A DNA stretch of 64,000 bases from Halonotius sp046719765 (GCF_046719765.1 NZ_JABEBY010000009.1:1-64000), one strand, 5' to 3'. Shown: positions 42,398 to 51,302, numbered from the stretch's first letter. Numbers and translations are program-made. The notes: generated by a model from the letters alone, not told the origin.

Positions 42398-43125
42398 TAG
42401 TTACCTCCCGTGCTGCCACGTCCGGTGCGTTTCGAGGCGATATCGCCGACCTTCCGTCCCGGCGGGGCGTCCCGCGAGACCGATTTCGGCTTGCCGGGGT
42501 GTTGGCGGCCACCGCCACCGAAGGGGTGGTCGATGGCGTTCATCGCAACACCACGAACGCGGGGGTACTTCGTCCCGCGAGCCTTCATCTTGTGATGCTT
42601 GTTGCCAGCTTTGACAAACGGCTTCTCGGTGCGGCCACCGCCGGCGACGACGCCGATCGTGGCGCGACACTCGGGGTTGAGCCGTTTGACCTCGCCGCTC
42701 GGCAGTTGGATGACCGCAACGTTGCGGTCGTGGGTCATCAGCTGGGCGGAGACGCCCGTCGCACGGGCAAACTTCCCGCCGTCACCGGGGGAGCTCTCGA
42801 CGTTGCAGATGAGGACACCCTCCGGGATCTCACCGATCGGGAGCGTGTTCCCGGGTTTGATCTCCGCGCTGACGCCGACCTGGATCGTCTCGCCGACGGT
42901 GACACCCTCGGGGGCGAGGATGAGGCGACGGTCGCCGTCCTCGAACTCCACGTCTGCGAGAGGGGCACTCCGGGCGGGATCGTGCTCGATGCCGACGATC
43001 TCGCCGGAGATCGTATCGGTGTCTTCGGACTTCTTGTGCGACAGTTCGGCTTTGTAGCGGTGTGATGGCGCGCGGAAGGTTGGGCCACCACGGCCGCGTC
43101 GTTGTCCCTGAATTCGTCGTCCCAT
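42397..43125 (-). CDS. rpl2: Ribosomal protein uL2
   Basis: The 242-residue protein supports the peptidyl transferase centre. GRRIQGQRRGRGGPTFRAPS at the N-terminus and the HPFGGGGRQHPGKPKSVSRD loop with its functional His are present. Confidence 0.98.
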   Translation of the reverse strand: MGRRIQGQRRGRGGPTFRAPSHRYKAELSHKKSEDTDTISGEIVGIEHDPARSAPLADVEFEDGDRRLILAPEGVTVGETIQVGVSAEIKPGNTLPIGEIPEGVLICNVESSPGDGGKFARATGVSAQLMTHDRNVAVIQLPSGEVKRLNPECRATIGVVAGGGRTEKPFVKAGNKHHKMKARGTKYPRVRGVAMNAIDHPFGGGGRQHPGKPKSVSRDAPPGRKVGDIASKRTGRGSTGGN

Positions 43126-43126
43126 C

Positions 43127-43381
43127 TTAGAACACCCCGATTCTGGAGGCGATCTCGGTTGCGTCGTCGTCCTCGCTCAGCGTGATCGTCGCCTTCTTCT
43201 CGGCATCCGGCGTGATCTGCGTGTTGATGTCGACGACGGTCACGTCGTACCGTTCTTCGATCTCGTCGCTGATTTCCGGCTTGTCGGCGTCGATATGGGT
43301 GATGAACTGGAGTTTGTTGTCGAAGTCCATCTCGTCCATCGCCTTCTCGGTGACCAGCGGATGTTCGAGAATCGAGTTCAT
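43127..43381 (-). CDS. rpl23: Ribosomal protein uL23
   Basis: The 84-residue protein is the docking site for SRP and Sec at the tunnel exit. ILEHPLVTEKAMDEMDFDNK is conserved. ATGA overlap with uL4. Confidence 0.97.
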   Translation of the reverse strand: MNSILEHPLVTEKAMDEMDFDNKLQFITHIDADKPEISDEIEERYDVTVVDINTQITPDAEKKATITLSEDDDATEIASRIGVF

Positions 43382-44124
43382 CGGTCGGCCACCTCCGCGA
43401 TCGCACTTTCGGTGTAGATCGTGAGTCGGCCGGCGTGGGTACCGGGCGCCAGATCCTCGACGTTGACATCGTGGGCGGTTGCCACGTCAGCACCCGCAAG
43501 GTTGCGGGCGGCCTTCGACGGCTCCTCGCTGGTCACGAAGAGGATCGATTTTGGCTCCTGGTATTTCCGGCCGCGGGTCGTTCCCTGGCCGGCACGGATC
43601 GTCTTCCCGTCGTCAGCGCGCTCGATGTCGTCGGCGACACCAAGCTCCTCAAGCAGGGAGACGACCTCCTGCGTTTTGACGAGATCCTCGAACTCGTCGC
43701 TGACGACAAGCGGGAGGTCGAGATCATCGTCGAACTCGTGGCCGCGGTCGGCGACGCGGTCGGCGTCGGCCGTGGCGGCGAGTGCGGATCGCGTTGCCAG
43801 CTGTCGTGTCTGTTTGTTGATCGATTTGCCCTGTTCCTTCTCGGCCTTCGGTGGGTGTGCACGACGGCCCCCAACGGCGTGGGGGACGCGTTTCACGACG
43901 CCGTCCTGCCGGGGGTCGTGAGACATGCCGCGGCCGCTGCCCATCGATTCGGCGGGCGTTCGCAGCCCGGCGAACTCGTCGGCACCGTAGGCCTGTTTCC
44001 GGTTTGCCTGTGCGGCGACGACGGCCTGCTGGATGAGATCCGGACGGAAATGTGTCTCAAAGATCTCCGGGAGCTCGACCGAGCCGGCGTCGTCACCGTT
44101 CAGGTCGCGTACTGTTGCCTGCAT
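43378..44124 (-). CDS. rpl4: Ribosomal protein uL4
   Basis: The 248-residue protein's tunnel loop is near GSGRGMSHDPRQDGVVKRVP. IFETHFRPDLIQQAVVAAQA is the N-terminal motif. It starts 2 bases after uL3. Confidence 0.97.
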   Translation of the reverse strand: MQATVRDLNGDDAGSVELPEIFETHFRPDLIQQAVVAAQANRKQAYGADEFAGLRTPAESMGSGRGMSHDPRQDGVVKRVPHAVGGRRAHPPKAEKEQGKSINKQTRQLATRSALAATADADRVADRGHEFDDDLDLPLVVSDEFEDLVKTQEVVSLLEELGVADDIERADDGKTIRAGQGTTRGRKYQEPKSILFVTSEEPSKAARNLAGADVATAHDVNVEDLAPGTHAGRLTIYTESAIAEVADR

Positions 44125-44126
44125 AG

Positions 44127-45143
44127 TTAGCCCTGATTGGATGCGGTTGAGACGTACCGAACCTCGGGATCGAGGCGCGGCTGGTCGTTCGGCCGGATGG
44201 CCGGGCGGAACCGCAGCAGCCGTTGGTTCGGCCCTGGCAGCGACCCTTTGATCAACACGTAGTTGCCGTCGACCTCGCCGTGGTTGACGAAGCCGCCGTC
44301 AACGCTGGCCTCGTCGCCGTCGCCGATATCGATCAGGCGTTTGTTGAGCTCGGTTCGCTGCTGGTAGCCGGTCTGTCCTTGCTGTGGCACCGTCGAACGG
44401 ACGCGGGAGGGGTTCCACGGACCGAGGTTGCCGATCCGGCGTCGCCATCCCTGGCGGGCGTGTTTGCCCTTCCGTTTCTGGACGCCCCACCGCTTGACGG
44501 GGCCTTGGGTGCCTTTCCCTTTCGTGATCCCGGAGACATCGAGATACTCGCCGGCGCGGAACACGTCGTCAACGCTGTGTTCGCCGCCGTCTTCGAGGAG
44601 TTCGAGCCCGAAGTCGGCGCGCTCGCTGAGTGAGCCGCCGCCGACGCGTGTCTCCATGATGTCGGGTTTCTTCTTCGGAACGTTGGGACTCTCGTCGGGA
44701 ACAGTGTGTGTGATCAGTCGCAGATCGTCCACGTTCCCGGCGTCGAGTTCGTTCCGGAGTGCCTCCGAATCGCTCTCGAAGGTATCTTCGGCCGGCAGGT
44801 CGAGGGCGCGGTCGAGTTCGTCGTGGAACTCGGTGGCCCAGACCTCGCTGACCGGCTTCTGTCCGTACGGCGTGTCTTCGTAGGCTCGGAGCGCGACCGC
44901 CCGCATCGGCGGTACCTCGACGACCGTGACGGGAACGGATTCCTCCATCCCTTCACGCGAGGAGTCCGCCTCGTCGTTGACCATGACAACGTGGGTCATG
45001 CCGGCCTTGTAGCCGGCAAAGCCCTGCGGCGCGGGTGCGCCGTCGTCGTCAGGCCACGAGCGGATGCGTGGGACTTCCGAGTCCGCACGCTTGCGGGGGC
45101 TAAAGCCCAGCGAGCCTTTGCGTGGTCTGCTTGGTTGTGGCAT
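44127..45143 (-). CDS. rpl3: Ribosomal protein uL3
   Basis: The 338-residue archaeal form has PQPSRPRKGSLGFSPRKRAD and the core loop VSGITKGKGTQGPVKRWGVQ, then GWRRRIGNLGPWNPSRVRST. It starts 5 bases after the methyltransferase stop. Confidence 0.98.
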   Translation of the reverse strand: MPQPSRPRKGSLGFSPRKRADSEVPRIRSWPDDDGAPAPQGFAGYKAGMTHVVMVNDEADSSREGMEESVPVTVVEVPPMRAVALRAYEDTPYGQKPVSEVWATEFHDELDRALDLPAEDTFESDSEALRNELDAGNVDDLRLITHTVPDESPNVPKKKPDIMETRVGGGSLSERADFGLELLEDGGEHSVDDVFRAGEYLDVSGITKGKGTQGPVKRWGVQKRKGKHARQGWRRRIGNLGPWNPSRVRSTVPQQGQTGYQQRTELNKRLIDIGDGDEASVDGGFVNHGEVDGNYVLIKGSLPGPNQRLLRFRPAIRPNDQPRLDPEVRYVSTASNQG

Positions 45144-45148
45144 GTGGT

Positions 45149-46027
45149 TTACTCCGTGAGTGTGAGGCAGGCGAGCGACGCGAACATCGCTTCCTCGGTT
45201 CGGACCGTCTCGCTGCCCTGTCGCGGAATCGTATTGAGCCAGCGGTCGAACCCCGGATCGGAGTCGACGTGGTCGTCGTCCAAGCCGTATGGCTTGGCGT
45301 CCCCGGCTGCGTCAGCAGCCGAGATTGCCTCGGGTGGAATCCCGAGTATCTCCGGCAGCCCGCGGCCCGGCGCGCCGAAAGCGACGGTCAGCCCGTCCCG
45401 GTAGTCGGGACGGAACTCGGCCAGTCGCCCGATGGACAGCTGCTGTCCATGGCGGGAGGTGGCGATCCGTCGTCCGGCGGCGTCGGCAAGGGCGGCCGAC
45501 AGGTTCACAGTCGCCACGTCGAAGCCCGGTGTGGGCTCGTCGACGAGGCGCGCGCGAACCGGTTCTCTCGAAGAGATCCTGACGGTGACGCGCTCCCCCT
45601 CGGCCGGTGTCGCCATCGACGGCGGCACGGTGAGAGAGATCGGGTGTTGCAGTCCGCAAGTGACCCGGACGCGGCCTTCAGGTCCGACCTCGGTCACGAT
45701 TCCCTGGTTGACAGCCGACTCGGACGAATCGGCTGTGGTCTGCGACGAGAGCCGCAAGGGCGGAAGCACGCCCGCAAACTGCAGTTCGTCGCGTTTTCCC
45801 CACACCTCATCTTTGAGGTGCGGTGGTGTCGCGGCGTACTGCAGGACGATGCGGACGAAGTCTTCGCCCCACCGACGTTCGCCGTCCCGGTCGGGGAAGA
45901 CGCAGAGTCGGTCGGCCCGGAAGACCGCTGCCGCACGGGCAACGTAGCCGAGTTTGCGAGTCGCCTCGCGTTTGTCCTCGGCTTCCCGGACGACCGACGA
46001 CGGAATCAGTAGTGTGAGTCCGTCCAT
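45149..46027 (-). CDS. SPOUT-type RNA methyltransferase (COG2106-like)
   Basis: The 292-residue protein heads the ribosomal operon. LTLLIPSSVVREAEDKREAT and ARAAAVFRADRLCVFP form the Rossmann-like knot start. An inserted OB-type segment (VTEVGPEGRVRVTCGL) is followed by the trefoil-knot SAM site TVAFGAPGRGLPEILG and WLNTIPRQGSETVRTEEA. Such proteins are predicted rRNA uridine N3 methyltransferases; the position before rpl3 in archaea fits ribosome biogenesis. Confidence 0.93.
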   Translation of the reverse strand: MDGLTLLIPSSVVREAEDKREATRKLGYVARAAAVFRADRLCVFPDRDGERRWGEDFVRIVLQYAATPPHLKDEVWGKRDELQFAGVLPPLRLSSQTTADSSESAVNQGIVTEVGPEGRVRVTCGLQHPISLTVPPSMATPAEGERVTVRISSREPVRARLVDEPTPGFDVATVNLSAALADAAGRRIATSRHGQQLSIGRLAEFRPDYRDGLTVAFGAPGRGLPEILGIPPEAISAADAAGDAKPYGLDDDHVDSDPGFDRWLNTIPRQGSETVRTEEAMFASLACLTLTE

Positions 46028-46072
46028 CGGTCTGTCTCGTCGCTAGACTGTAACCCCGCTTTCCGACGGGAG

Positions 46073-46080
46073 CCTAAAAG
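46073..46080 (-). promoter_or_regulatory. Promoter of the ribosomal operon
   Basis: The minus strand reads cttttagg, about 46 bases before ATG 46027, predicting a leader of some 20 bases. No other TATA-like sequence is seen in the operon's upstream gap. Confidence 0.6.
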
Positions 46081-46222
46081 GATAGCGGAACAGGCCGCCC
46101 TTTGTGTCCCGTTCACACGCTCATCAGCCGCTGATACGGCCGAATTGAGGATGTGAACGAATCCCACTCACCGTGTCATGTCACGCCATCGGTCATACTA
46201 CTCACCTGTGATGTTAATGAAT

Positions 46223-46230
46223 GTTTATTA
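46223..46230 (+). promoter_or_regulatory. TATA box of the alcohol dehydrogenase gene
   Basis: The sequence gtttatta ends 22 bases before ATG 46253, within an AT-rich stretch (46201-46250) that stands out from the surroundings. Confidence 0.65.
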
Positions 46231-46252
46231 TGATTCGGCAAGAGATGTTGGT

Positions 46253-47293
46253 ATGCGCGCTGCACGATTACACGAGTACACCGACGACATGACACAGGGG
46301 CTTTCGATTGATGACGTGGAGAAACCACAGATAACAACCAGCGACGGGGTCGTCGTCGCCGTCGAGGGCGCGGGCTGGTGTCAGACGGACAACCACATCA
46401 TCGAGGGGATGTGGGAGCAGTACGTGCCCCAACCGCTGCCGATGACACTGGGCCACGAGAACGCCGGCACCGTCATCGAAACCGGCAACGAGGTCGGCCT
46501 CGTCGAGGAGGGCGATCAGGTGATCTGTCACCCCGTCCAGACCTGCGGGACGTGTCGACCCTGCCGGCAGGGCGAAACGATGTACTGCGAGAACGACGCG
46601 TTCAACGGGCTGACGACCGACGGCGGCTTCGCCGACGAACTGCTGACCAGCGAACGCGCGGTGATTCCCTTACCGGACGGCGTCGATCCAGCCGACATCG
46701 CGCCGCACGCCGACGCGGGGATCACGGCCTACCACGCCGCAAAGAAAGCCGTCGACGGGCTCAACCCCGGCGACGCCGCGGTCGTCATCGGTATCGGCGG
46801 GCTGGGCCACATCGGCCTCCAGTGTCTCAACGAGATGAGCGCGGCCGACCTCGTCGCTGTCGATATCAAGGAGTCAGCCCGGGAGTTGGCCGATGATCTC
46901 GGTGCCCACTACACGGTTGATCCGCGAAGCGAAGACGTGGCCGACGCGGTCGCCGACATCACCGACGGCGTCGGCGCGGCGCAAGTACTCGACTTCGTTG
47001 GGGCCGATGAGACGACGGCACTCGCGCCGGACATCTGTGCCGCGGGCGGCGACCACCACATCATCGGCTACGGCGGCCATATTCACGAGCCGGCCCAAGC
47101 CCTCGTCAACGGCGAGTTCGCCTTCCAGGGCAACATCGTCGGGCGATACGCCGAGTTACAGGAGTTGGTCGCGCTGGTCGAACGCGATGCGGTGGATCTG
47201 CACACGACCCGGTACGATCTCGACGCTGTCAACGAGGTCGCCGAAAAGTTGGAGCACGGTGAGATCGACGGTCGGGCCGTGATCACGCCGTAG
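46253..47293 (+). CDS. Zinc-dependent alcohol dehydrogenase
   Basis: The 346-residue MDR enzyme oxidises alcohols with NAD(P). Catalytic zinc ligands: Cys in GAGWCQTDNH (about 43) and His in LGHENAG (about 66). Structural zinc Cys: CGTCRPCRQGETMYC (about 98-112). The Rossmann loop is GIGGLGHIG (about 180). The start MRAARLHEY is fixed by the TATA box; in-frame ATG at 46178 would run through the promoter. The substrate is not known. Confidence 0.93.
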   Translation: MRAARLHEYTDDMTQGLSIDDVEKPQITTSDGVVVAVEGAGWCQTDNHIIEGMWEQYVPQPLPMTLGHENAGTVIETGNEVGLVEEGDQVICHPVQTCGTCRPCRQGETMYCENDAFNGLTTDGGFADELLTSERAVIPLPDGVDPADIAPHADAGITAYHAAKKAVDGLNPGDAAVVIGIGGLGHIGLQCLNEMSAADLVAVDIKESARELADDLGAHYTVDPRSEDVADAVADITDGVGAAQVLDFVGADETTALAPDICAAGGDHHIIGYGGHIHEPAQALVNGEFAFQGNIVGRYAELQELVALVERDAVDLHTTRYDLDAVNEVAEKLEHGEIDGRAVITP

Positions 47294-47419
47294 CGGTCGG
47301 ATCGGTTGCTCTCTCAGATTTTTGCTTTTCGCGTTCGAGCGCGCACACGGGCAGAGACAAGAGAGAGATAGCCCGGTTCGGCGATGGGGTTTACCCGTCG
47401 GCTGGCAGTAGGCGGGTGT

Positions 47420-48127
47420 ATGGCGGACTCGTCCGATGAGTTTGATCCGGAATCACCCGAGGAACGTGAGGTTGCCGGTGAGGCAGCCGGTGACCGCACC
47501 GATTTTTTGTCGCTCATGGGCCATGCGTATCGGGGTGAGTTGAGCCGGGCAACGGCGTGGCGCACCCGGATCGACAGAACGACCAACTGGGCGGTCGTCC
47601 TCACAGCCAGCCTGCTCACATGGGCGTTTTCCGGCGGCAGTCGACCACACTACATCCTGCTGCTTGGGGTGGTGATGGTGACCGTCTTTCTGGTGATCGA
47701 GACCCGTCGCTACCGCGTCTACGACATCTGGCGATCGCGGGTGCGGATCCTCGAAGAGAACGTCTTTGCCAACGCACTCGACTCCGAAGGGGTCGAACAG
47801 ACCAACTGGCGGGAGCTACTGAGCGATGATCTCCGGCAGCCAGCGGTGAAAACACCGATCGTTGAAGCGGTCTCACGCCGGCTGCAACGCGTCTATTTCG
47901 CCCTGTTTTCGGTATTGTTTGGCGCGTGGCTCGTCCGGCTGACCGTCTTTGCGGAGACGCCGGCCGGGCTCGTCGAAACAGCGGCAGTCGGCCAGCTTCC
48001 GGGGGTCATAGTGAGCGTTGCCGTTGGGTGCTACTACGCGATCGTCGTGGTGCTCACAGTCTGGCCAGGGAGCCGACAGGCGAAGGGTGAACTTCGCTCG
48101 CGGCCCGACACTGAGGAGTGGCGGTAA
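47420..48127 (+). CDS. DUF2270 membrane protein
   Basis: The 235-residue protein has an acidic N-terminus. LMGHAYRGELSRATAWRTRID is the DUF2270 motif. Hydrophobic helices lie at about 54-70, 75-95 and two more after 165, with a cytoplasmic stretch between (RVRILEENVFANALD). Start ATG 47420 is preferred over 47384. Role unknown. Confidence 0.88.
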   Translation: MADSSDEFDPESPEEREVAGEAAGDRTDFLSLMGHAYRGELSRATAWRTRIDRTTNWAVVLTASLLTWAFSGGSRPHYILLLGVVMVTVFLVIETRRYRVYDIWRSRVRILEENVFANALDSEGVEQTNWRELLSDDLRQPAVKTPIVEAVSRRLQRVYFALFSVLFGAWLVRLTVFAETPAGLVETAAVGQLPGVIVSVAVGCYYAIVVVLTVWPGSRQAKGELRSRPDTEEWR

Positions 48128-48242
48128 CGACCACGCACAGGCTGTCAGCGAAGTCCAACAGGTCGACGACGGAGGGTCGTACAGCGAACTGATCGTGGTC
48201 GCTGAGCAGATCGTGGCCCTTCGGTGGGGTGGTTTCGCAACC

Positions 48243-48249
48243 CTTATAC
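48243..48249 (+). promoter_or_regulatory. TATA box of tRNA-Gly
   Basis: The sequence cttatac lies 32-38 bases before the tRNA 5' end. Confidence 0.55.
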
Positions 48250-48280
48250 AGTCATCGGCGGTTACGTTGAATTGCACAGG

Positions 48281-48351
48281 GCGTCGGTAGTGTAGTGGTA
48301 TCACGTAACCTTGCCATGGTTACAACCCGGGTTCAAATCCCGGCCGACGCA
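48281..48351 (+). tRNA. tRNA-Gly(GCC)
   Basis: The acceptor stem GCGTCGG pairs with CCGACGC and A is the discriminator. The anticodon arm is TAACC-TTGCCAT-GGTTA with anticodon GCC at 48313-48315. The T arm is CCGGG-TTCAAAT-CCCGG. The length is 71 nt with CCA not encoded. The 3' end is repeated at 48474-48494. Confidence 0.97.
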
Positions 48352-48473
48352 CTTCTGCCGAGGACAAAACCAGTGAGCGACTTTTATATCGCTCACACCC
48401 CGTCCGAGGCTGCCTGCGACACGCCGGATTTGAACCAGGGAGCGGCGCGAACGACGTGAGCAGAGCGACCGTG

Positions 48474-48494
48474 GTTCACATCCCGGCCGACGCA
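48474..48494 (+). repeat. Second copy of the tRNA-Gly 3' end (attachment-site scar)
   Basis: Twenty of 21 bases match 48331-48351. The 122 bases between the copies hold no gene. Integrases of haloarchaeal elements use tRNA 3' ends as target and leave such a copy at the far end. So this is probably the outer site of a lost or shrunken element. Confidence 0.7.
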
Positions 48495-48527
48495 CTGTCT
48501 CTCAACACCTTGCTCCTGTAACAGCAC

Positions 48528-48977
48528 CTACGTACGTCCAGCCGCGTCTATTTCTTCCGGATCGACTCGGTCAACCACTCCATCGAAATCGTCGTCAAAA
48601 CTCAGGAGATACTCGATTTCGTGGCGTTCGATGAGCGCCACGCTCGTCGCGTCGGTGAAACTCAGTTGTTGATCTCCGTACTGTTCGAAGATCTCGATTG
48701 CCGCGGTAAACACCGGCTCCGAAACGCGAACCCGCTCAAAAGCCTCGGGATACGATCCGGTACCGCGAAGCCGTTCGCCCAACTGTTTGGCTGGTTCGAA
48801 CGACCCACCACGCATCAGCGTGAGTGTCACCGCTTCGTCGTAGATGTAGTCACTGACGTACGGCTGACCGAGTGTTCCGTCGTAGATGGCTTCGAGTGCC
48901 GTGCTGGCTGTCTCATGTCGTGATGCGTCCGTATCGTGATCGGCATAGAGAACACCGGTATCGACCAGTACCGTCAT
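48528..48977 (-). CDS. vapC: PIN-domain VapC-like toxin
   Basis: The 149-residue protein has PIN acidic residues: TVLVDTGVLYADHD (Asp 6), SDYIYDEAVTLTL (Glu about 48), LSFTDATSVALIE (Asp about 109) and LLSFDDDFDGV (Asp about 127). It differs in sequence from the VapC at 30531-30932 (motif VDTGVLYA). ATG overlaps the antitoxin stop by 4 bases. RNase of tRNA or mRNA is likely. Confidence 0.92.
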   Translation of the reverse strand: MTVLVDTGVLYADHDTDASRHETASTALEAIYDGTLGQPYVSDYIYDEAVTLTLMRGGSFEPAKQLGERLRGTGSYPEAFERVRVSEPVFTAAIEIFEQYGDQQLSFTDATSVALIERHEIEYLLSFDDDFDGVVDRVDPEEIDAAGRT

Positions 48978-49249
48978 CCGTAGAGCGTGTCGTCGATATC
49001 TTCCTCAGTTGTTTCGACACCGGAACTGAATCGACCACGTTGCATCGCCTCTTTTTCGCTTTCGGAGAGCGGCACTGTCGACTCGCGGAACGAGTCGATT
49101 ATTTCTTTGCGGGATTCGTAAGCATCGTCGATGAATCGTTCGAGGAGTTCCTTCTGTGTGACCGAGGTTCCCGTTCGAAGTCTAACCTCGGCCTGTAGCT
49201 CTTCGAGGCGGTCTTTCCGATCCTCGTCGATTTTGACAGCAGTTGTCAT
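48974..49249 (-). CDS. vapB: VapB-like ribbon-helix-helix antitoxin
   Basis: The 91-residue protein has an N-terminal RHH (TTAVKIDEDRKDRLEELQAE, then TGTSVTQKELLERFID) that would bind the operator as a dimer. The acidic C-terminus (VETTEEDIDDTLYG) should plug the toxin. The ATGA overlap with vapC gives coupling. Confidence 0.9.
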   Translation of the reverse strand: MTTAVKIDEDRKDRLEELQAEVRLRTGTSVTQKELLERFIDDAYESRKEIIDSFRESTVPLSESEKEAMQRGRFSSGVETTEEDIDDTLYG

Positions 49250-49354
49250 GCACAGTAGTTTTGTCTACAACTAAGTAACGTTTACTACCACAGTCATGCG
49301 ACCAACGGGCTTCGCACCAGCGGAGTTAGAAGCATCCGGTTCGAAACAGCAGCT

Positions 49355-49666
49355 ATGACCGTCATTGCACTCCTCAGCGTCGCGCCGGTGATCGAAGACA
49401 GCATGGCCGGCGAGGTCGCAAAGGCTGTCGACGCCCTCGACGATCACGACGTACGCTACGAGACGAATCCGATGGGCACCGTCATCGAGGCCGCCGATAT
49501 CGACACCCTGCTGGCGGCCGTCGGCGACGCCCACAAGGCCGTCGACGGCGACCGCGTCAGTACGGTGCTCAAGATCGACCACAAACGCGACACCGACCAG
49601 GCGGCCGCCGAGAAGGTCGAGGCGGTTGAATCCGAGTTGGGGCGGCCGGCAAAAACGGAGGAGTAA
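49355..49666 (+). CDS. MTH1187 family thiamine-binding protein
   Basis: The 103-residue ferredoxin-like protein (UPF0045/DUF77). VIALLSVAPVIEDSMAGEVA, VRYETNPMGTVIEA and DRVSTVLKIDHKRD are the family motifs. Members bind hydroxymethylpyrimidine or thiamine. It is a cytoplasmic single gene. Confidence 0.93.
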   Translation: MTVIALLSVAPVIEDSMAGEVAKAVDALDDHDVRYETNPMGTVIEAADIDTLLAAVGDAHKAVDGDRVSTVLKIDHKRDTDQAAAEKVEAVESELGRPAKTEE

Positions 49667-49669
49667 CGA

Positions 49670-49804
49670 TTACTCGCTGTCCTCGTCGTCCAACGCCGCG
49701 GCAAGACGAGCACGAACCCGGTCGAAATGCGCCGTGATACGCTCGGGCATCTCCTCAAACTCTGCGTCGCTCACAGGTTCGCTCCGTTGTTGATTCCGTG
49801 CCAT
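49670..49804 (-). CDS. 44-residue protein, second gene of an overlapping pair
   Basis: The frame reads MARNQQRSEPVSDAEFEEMP ... ALDDEDSE. A helix (EEMPERITAHFDRVRARLAA) is followed by an acidic end. It overlaps the upstream 124-residue gene by 34 bases in another frame. I recall haloarchaeal partners of this shape beside DUF7718-type proteins. Function unknown. Confidence 0.7.
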   Translation of the reverse strand: MARNQQRSEPVSDAEFEEMPERITAHFDRVRARLAAALDDEDSE

Positions 49805-50145
49805 GATTCGAATCTCCTGATGTATCGTTCGGCGTTCTCGTGTAAATCTGCTTCGGCAGCAGTGAACCCCTCGTTTGCTGGGATCGGCCCAGTAATCTGT
49901 TCGAGCCTGTGTTTGTCACCGTCACGGTACACGTCCAGGTGTAACCCCTCAGTTGTGATATCGTGGCCGCCAGCCGCGTCGCGATCGTGATCATAGCGGA
50001 CGACCTCCCGCCATGCACCATCAAGCCAGTACTCCAGTTGGATCATGAACCGTGAGACAGTTCCGCTGTCAGTCGAAAACCGTGTCCTGAGCTGTACCCG
50101 ATCGGCGAGGCGATCCGGTGGGGGTGCCACATCATAATCGGTCAT
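49771..50145 (-). CDS. DUF7718-like protein, first gene of an overlapping pair
   Basis: The 124-residue protein has SRFMIQLEYWLDGAWREVVR (about 31-50), YDHDRDAAGGHDITTEGLHL and a basic helical end YIRRFESWHGI. It is probably a beta-rich cytoplasmic domain. The stop lies inside the next gene. I associate it with DUF7718 from memory. The two genes together look like a cassette common in accessory DNA. Confidence 0.75.
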   Translation of the reverse strand: MTDYDVAPPPDRLADRVQLRTRFSTDSGTVSRFMIQLEYWLDGAWREVVRYDHDRDAAGGHDITTEGLHLDVYRDGDKHRLEQITGPIPANEGFTAAEADLHENAERYIRRFESWHGINNGANL

Positions 50146-50268
50146 TTGGAGCCGAACTACGGTCTCTGCCTCGGTACCGCATAAATAGCTCCGGGTGCGT
50201 TGGAGGGCAGTCGGTAGCAGCCGTTTGATCCGCGAGAGCTACAACAGCAATCTCTGACGACGACGAAT

Positions 50269-50276
50269 CTCTTTAG
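50269..50276 (+). promoter_or_regulatory. TATA box of mch
   Basis: The sequence ctctttag lies about 24-31 bases before ATG 50300. Confidence 0.55.
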
Positions 50277-50299
50277 GAGATCACGCGTAACCCACCCGT

Positions 50300-51235
50300 A
50301 TGGAGAGCATCAACCGCTCGGCGATCGAACTCCTCGATGAGGCGTTGGACTTCGCGGATGAACTCGGACTCACCATCACAGAGCTCGGCTGTGGATCAAC
50401 CATCCTCGATTTCGGCGTCGATGTCGACGGCGGGGTCGAGGCCGGACTCATGCTGGCGGATATCCAAACCGCCGGGATGGCGACGGTGTACACCCAGATG
50501 GATCGCGTCGCCGACGCGCCGATCCCCTACGTCGAGTTGACGACCGACCACCCCGGGATCGCGCTGTTGTGTTCCCAGAAGGCCGGTTGGGAGCTCGACC
50601 TCGGCGATTTCGACGGGCTCGGATCGGGGCCGGCCCGCGCACTGGTCGGCGACGAGGCGGAGTTCGGGCGCGTCGGCTACTACGACGAGTTCGATTTCGC
50701 AGTGTTGACCGTCGAAAGCGACGAGCTGCCCGGCAACGAGATCGCCGAATATATCGCCAAGACTGCCGGGGTCGATCCGCCCAGCCTCTTTCTGCCGACC
50801 TACGCCGCCGGCTCGACGGCCGGCAGCGTCTCGATGGCCGCCCGCGCCGCCGAACTGGCGGCGTTCCGGCTCTCGGAGCTGGGGTATCCGCCAACCGAGA
50901 TCCGGACAGCAACCGGCCGCGCGCCGGTCGCACCGGTCAGCCACAACGAGTCGCTGGCGATGGCGCGAACGAACGACGCCCTCGCCTATGGTGGCGAGGT
51001 GTATCTCCAGGTCGGCGAGGAGTCGACAGTGTTTGAGGATGTCCCATCAACCGCCCGCGAGGAGTACGGCACCCCCTTCGAGGAGATCTTCGAAGCGGCC
51101 GACTGGGATTTCTACGAGGTGCCGGAATCCGTCTTTGCGCCCGCGAAGGTCACCATCGATGTCGTCGATGGCGACACCTACGTCGTCGGCGAGACCGACG
51201 AGGAACTCCTCGCGGAGTCGTTCGGGCTGCGGTAG
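50300..51235 (+). CDS. mch: Methenyltetrahydromethanopterin cyclohydrolase homologue
   Basis: The 311-residue enzyme of C1 metabolism. TELGCGSTILDFGVDVDGGV at the N-terminus, KTAGVDPPSLFLPTYAAGST and LSELGYPPTEIRTATGRAPV mark Mch. Haloarchaea do not make methane and use folate-like carriers, so the enzyme likely works on a folate. Its own TATA box is present. Confidence 0.95.
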   Translation: MESINRSAIELLDEALDFADELGLTITELGCGSTILDFGVDVDGGVEAGLMLADIQTAGMATVYTQMDRVADAPIPYVELTTDHPGIALLCSQKAGWELDLGDFDGLGSGPARALVGDEAEFGRVGYYDEFDFAVLTVESDELPGNEIAEYIAKTAGVDPPSLFLPTYAAGSTAGSVSMAARAAELAAFRLSELGYPPTEIRTATGRAPVAPVSHNESLAMARTNDALAYGGEVYLQVGEESTVFEDVPSTAREEYGTPFEEIFEAADWDFYEVPESVFAPAKVTIDVVDGDTYVVGETDEELLAESFGLR

Positions 51236-51302
51236 CGATCTGACCGAAGCGACGAGGGTTGCGAAACCCCTCTGTGGGCTGATCGCTGTGGGCGTGAGAA
51301 CA

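Noticed and set aside
46178..46252. Upstream 25-codon extension of the alcohol dehydrogenase
   Set aside because: It spans the AT-rich promoter with a clear TATA box; MRAARLHEY is the usual family start.
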